Below, one piece after another: positions 6,648 to 6,945 of a stretch of 6,945 nucleotides of DNA; position 1 is the first letter of the stretch, and each line of letters opens with the position of its first letter. The notes under the pieces are model-generated. The model was not told the origin of the DNA and made no database searches. It worked only from the letters and a program-made list of their open reading frames with translations. This DNA comes from Treponema sp. (lineage in GTDB: Bacteria > Spirochaetota > Spirochaetia > Treponematales > Breznakiellaceae): NCBI GenBank assembly GCA_031290325.1, contig JAITNU010000073.1, forward strand, positions 1-6,945. The letters are read 5' to 3'. A program made the position numbers and the translations under genes.

Positions 6648-6677
6648 TGCCGCGCTCTTTTTTGGCCTGATTGGTGA

Positions 6678-6713
6678 AAAAGCCCCGCCCTCCTTTCGGA
6701 AAGCGGGGCTTTT
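6678..6713. terminator. Bidirectional intrinsic terminator
   Basis: AAAAGCCCCGC (6678-6688) pairs perfectly with GCGGGGCTTTT (6703-6713), an 11-bp stem with a 14-base loop. T-runs follow the GC core on both strands (CTTTTGG on plus; CTTTTTCA on minus). It lies 30 bases after the reductase stop and 45 bases beyond the stop of the converging hydrogenase gene, so it can end both transcripts. Confidence 0.9.
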
Positions 6714-6758
6714 GGATTTACTTACCGTGCCCTCGGTACCTTGGGCAACGGAATTTTT

Positions 6759-6945
6759 CTAGTGATGACCGCCGTGACTTGCGTAGTGGATATGCCAGTA
6801 CTCGTGCTCGGCATGTTTGTCACCCATGATCTTCATCCATTCCTGTATGACGGGGTTCTGCTCCACGCTCTTAAGCGGGTATTCCTTGTCGGCGAGGTAG
6901 AGGCCCTTGGCCCGCTCCGCCTTGACATCCCAGGACGCCGGAGGT
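6759..6945 (-). CDS. [FeFe]-hydrogenase, C-terminal small-subunit domain (partial)
   Basis: The reverse strand is open from the right edge to TAG at 6761-6759, giving the last 61 residues of a protein. It reads RAKGLYLADKEYPLK, then EQNPVIQEWMKIM and, near the end, YWHIHY. This follows the small-subunit domain of iron-only hydrogenases (Fe_hyd_SSU), whose usual form is R-A-x-x-L-Y-x-x-D, then ENP-x-I/V-Q, then LLHTHY. The domain wraps the H-cluster subunit, either fused at its C-terminus or as a separate small subunit; the fragment cannot say which. The enzyme interconverts protons and H2. After the domain a short His-rich tail, ASHGGHH, ends the protein. The family call rests on remembered motifs over a short stretch. 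The gene converges on the siroheme reductase and shares its terminator, so the two are not in one operon. Confidence 0.72.
   Translation of the reverse strand, partial: PPASWDVKAERAKGLYLADKEYPLKSVEQNPVIQEWMKIMGDKHAEHEYWHIHYASHGGHH

Noticed and set aside
1..6945. CRISPR array, insertion sequence, tRNA or defence/toxin system
   Set aside because: No regularly spaced direct repeats, transposase, terminal inverted repeats, tRNA-like fold or defence protein motif was seen; the recognised genes are household, motility and redox functions.

Overview
The window looks like chromosomal DNA of a motile anaerobic spirochaete, most likely a Treponema of the termite-gut type. This rests on a divergent FliG paralogue of the kind spirochaetes carry beside their standard FliG, a moderately GC-rich genome, and anaerobic metal enzymes at the right end (a siroheme/iron-sulfur reductase and the tail of an [FeFe]-hydrogenase). 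The assignment is inferred from gene content; no rRNA or other marker is present.

Layout. Positions 1-242 (minus strand) hold the 5' end of a secreted amino-acid-type ABC transporter binding protein that runs off the left edge. A gap of about 490 bases (243-731) follows. Its left part is AT-rich and promoter-like. Its right part (about 405-690) is GC-rich, has no convincing protein, and contains several perfect long-range complementary segments, some mutually exclusive, so it may be a structured leader or small RNA. From 732 to 5709 three plus-strand genes form a tight cluster: a J-domain co-chaperone with a TPR-like tail, a divergent FliG (flagellar rotor switch protein), and a 991-residue M16C zinc metallopeptidase of the presequence-protease (PreP) family. 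fliG and the peptidase overlap by ATGA, which suggests translational coupling.

After a 68-base spacer with a consensus -35 box comes a compact siroheme plus ferredoxin-domain sulfite/nitrite-reductase-like protein (5778-6647), visibly less GC-rich than the operon before it. It converges on a minus-strand gene (6759-6945, running off the right edge) whose product matches the C-terminal small-subunit domain of [FeFe]-hydrogenase. A strong bidirectional hairpin terminator (6678-6713) separates the two.

How the genes may work together: the J-protein and FliG are plausibly linked to assembly or turnover of the motor, and the peptidase to clearing peptides in the cytoplasm, but only their co-transcription is supported here. 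The reductase and hydrogenase both belong to anaerobic electron disposal and are separately transcribed. I found no CRISPR array, insertion sequence, tRNA or defence system. The points most worth following up are the structured intergenic region, the motif losses in the FliG paralogue, and the stand-alone siroheme reductase.
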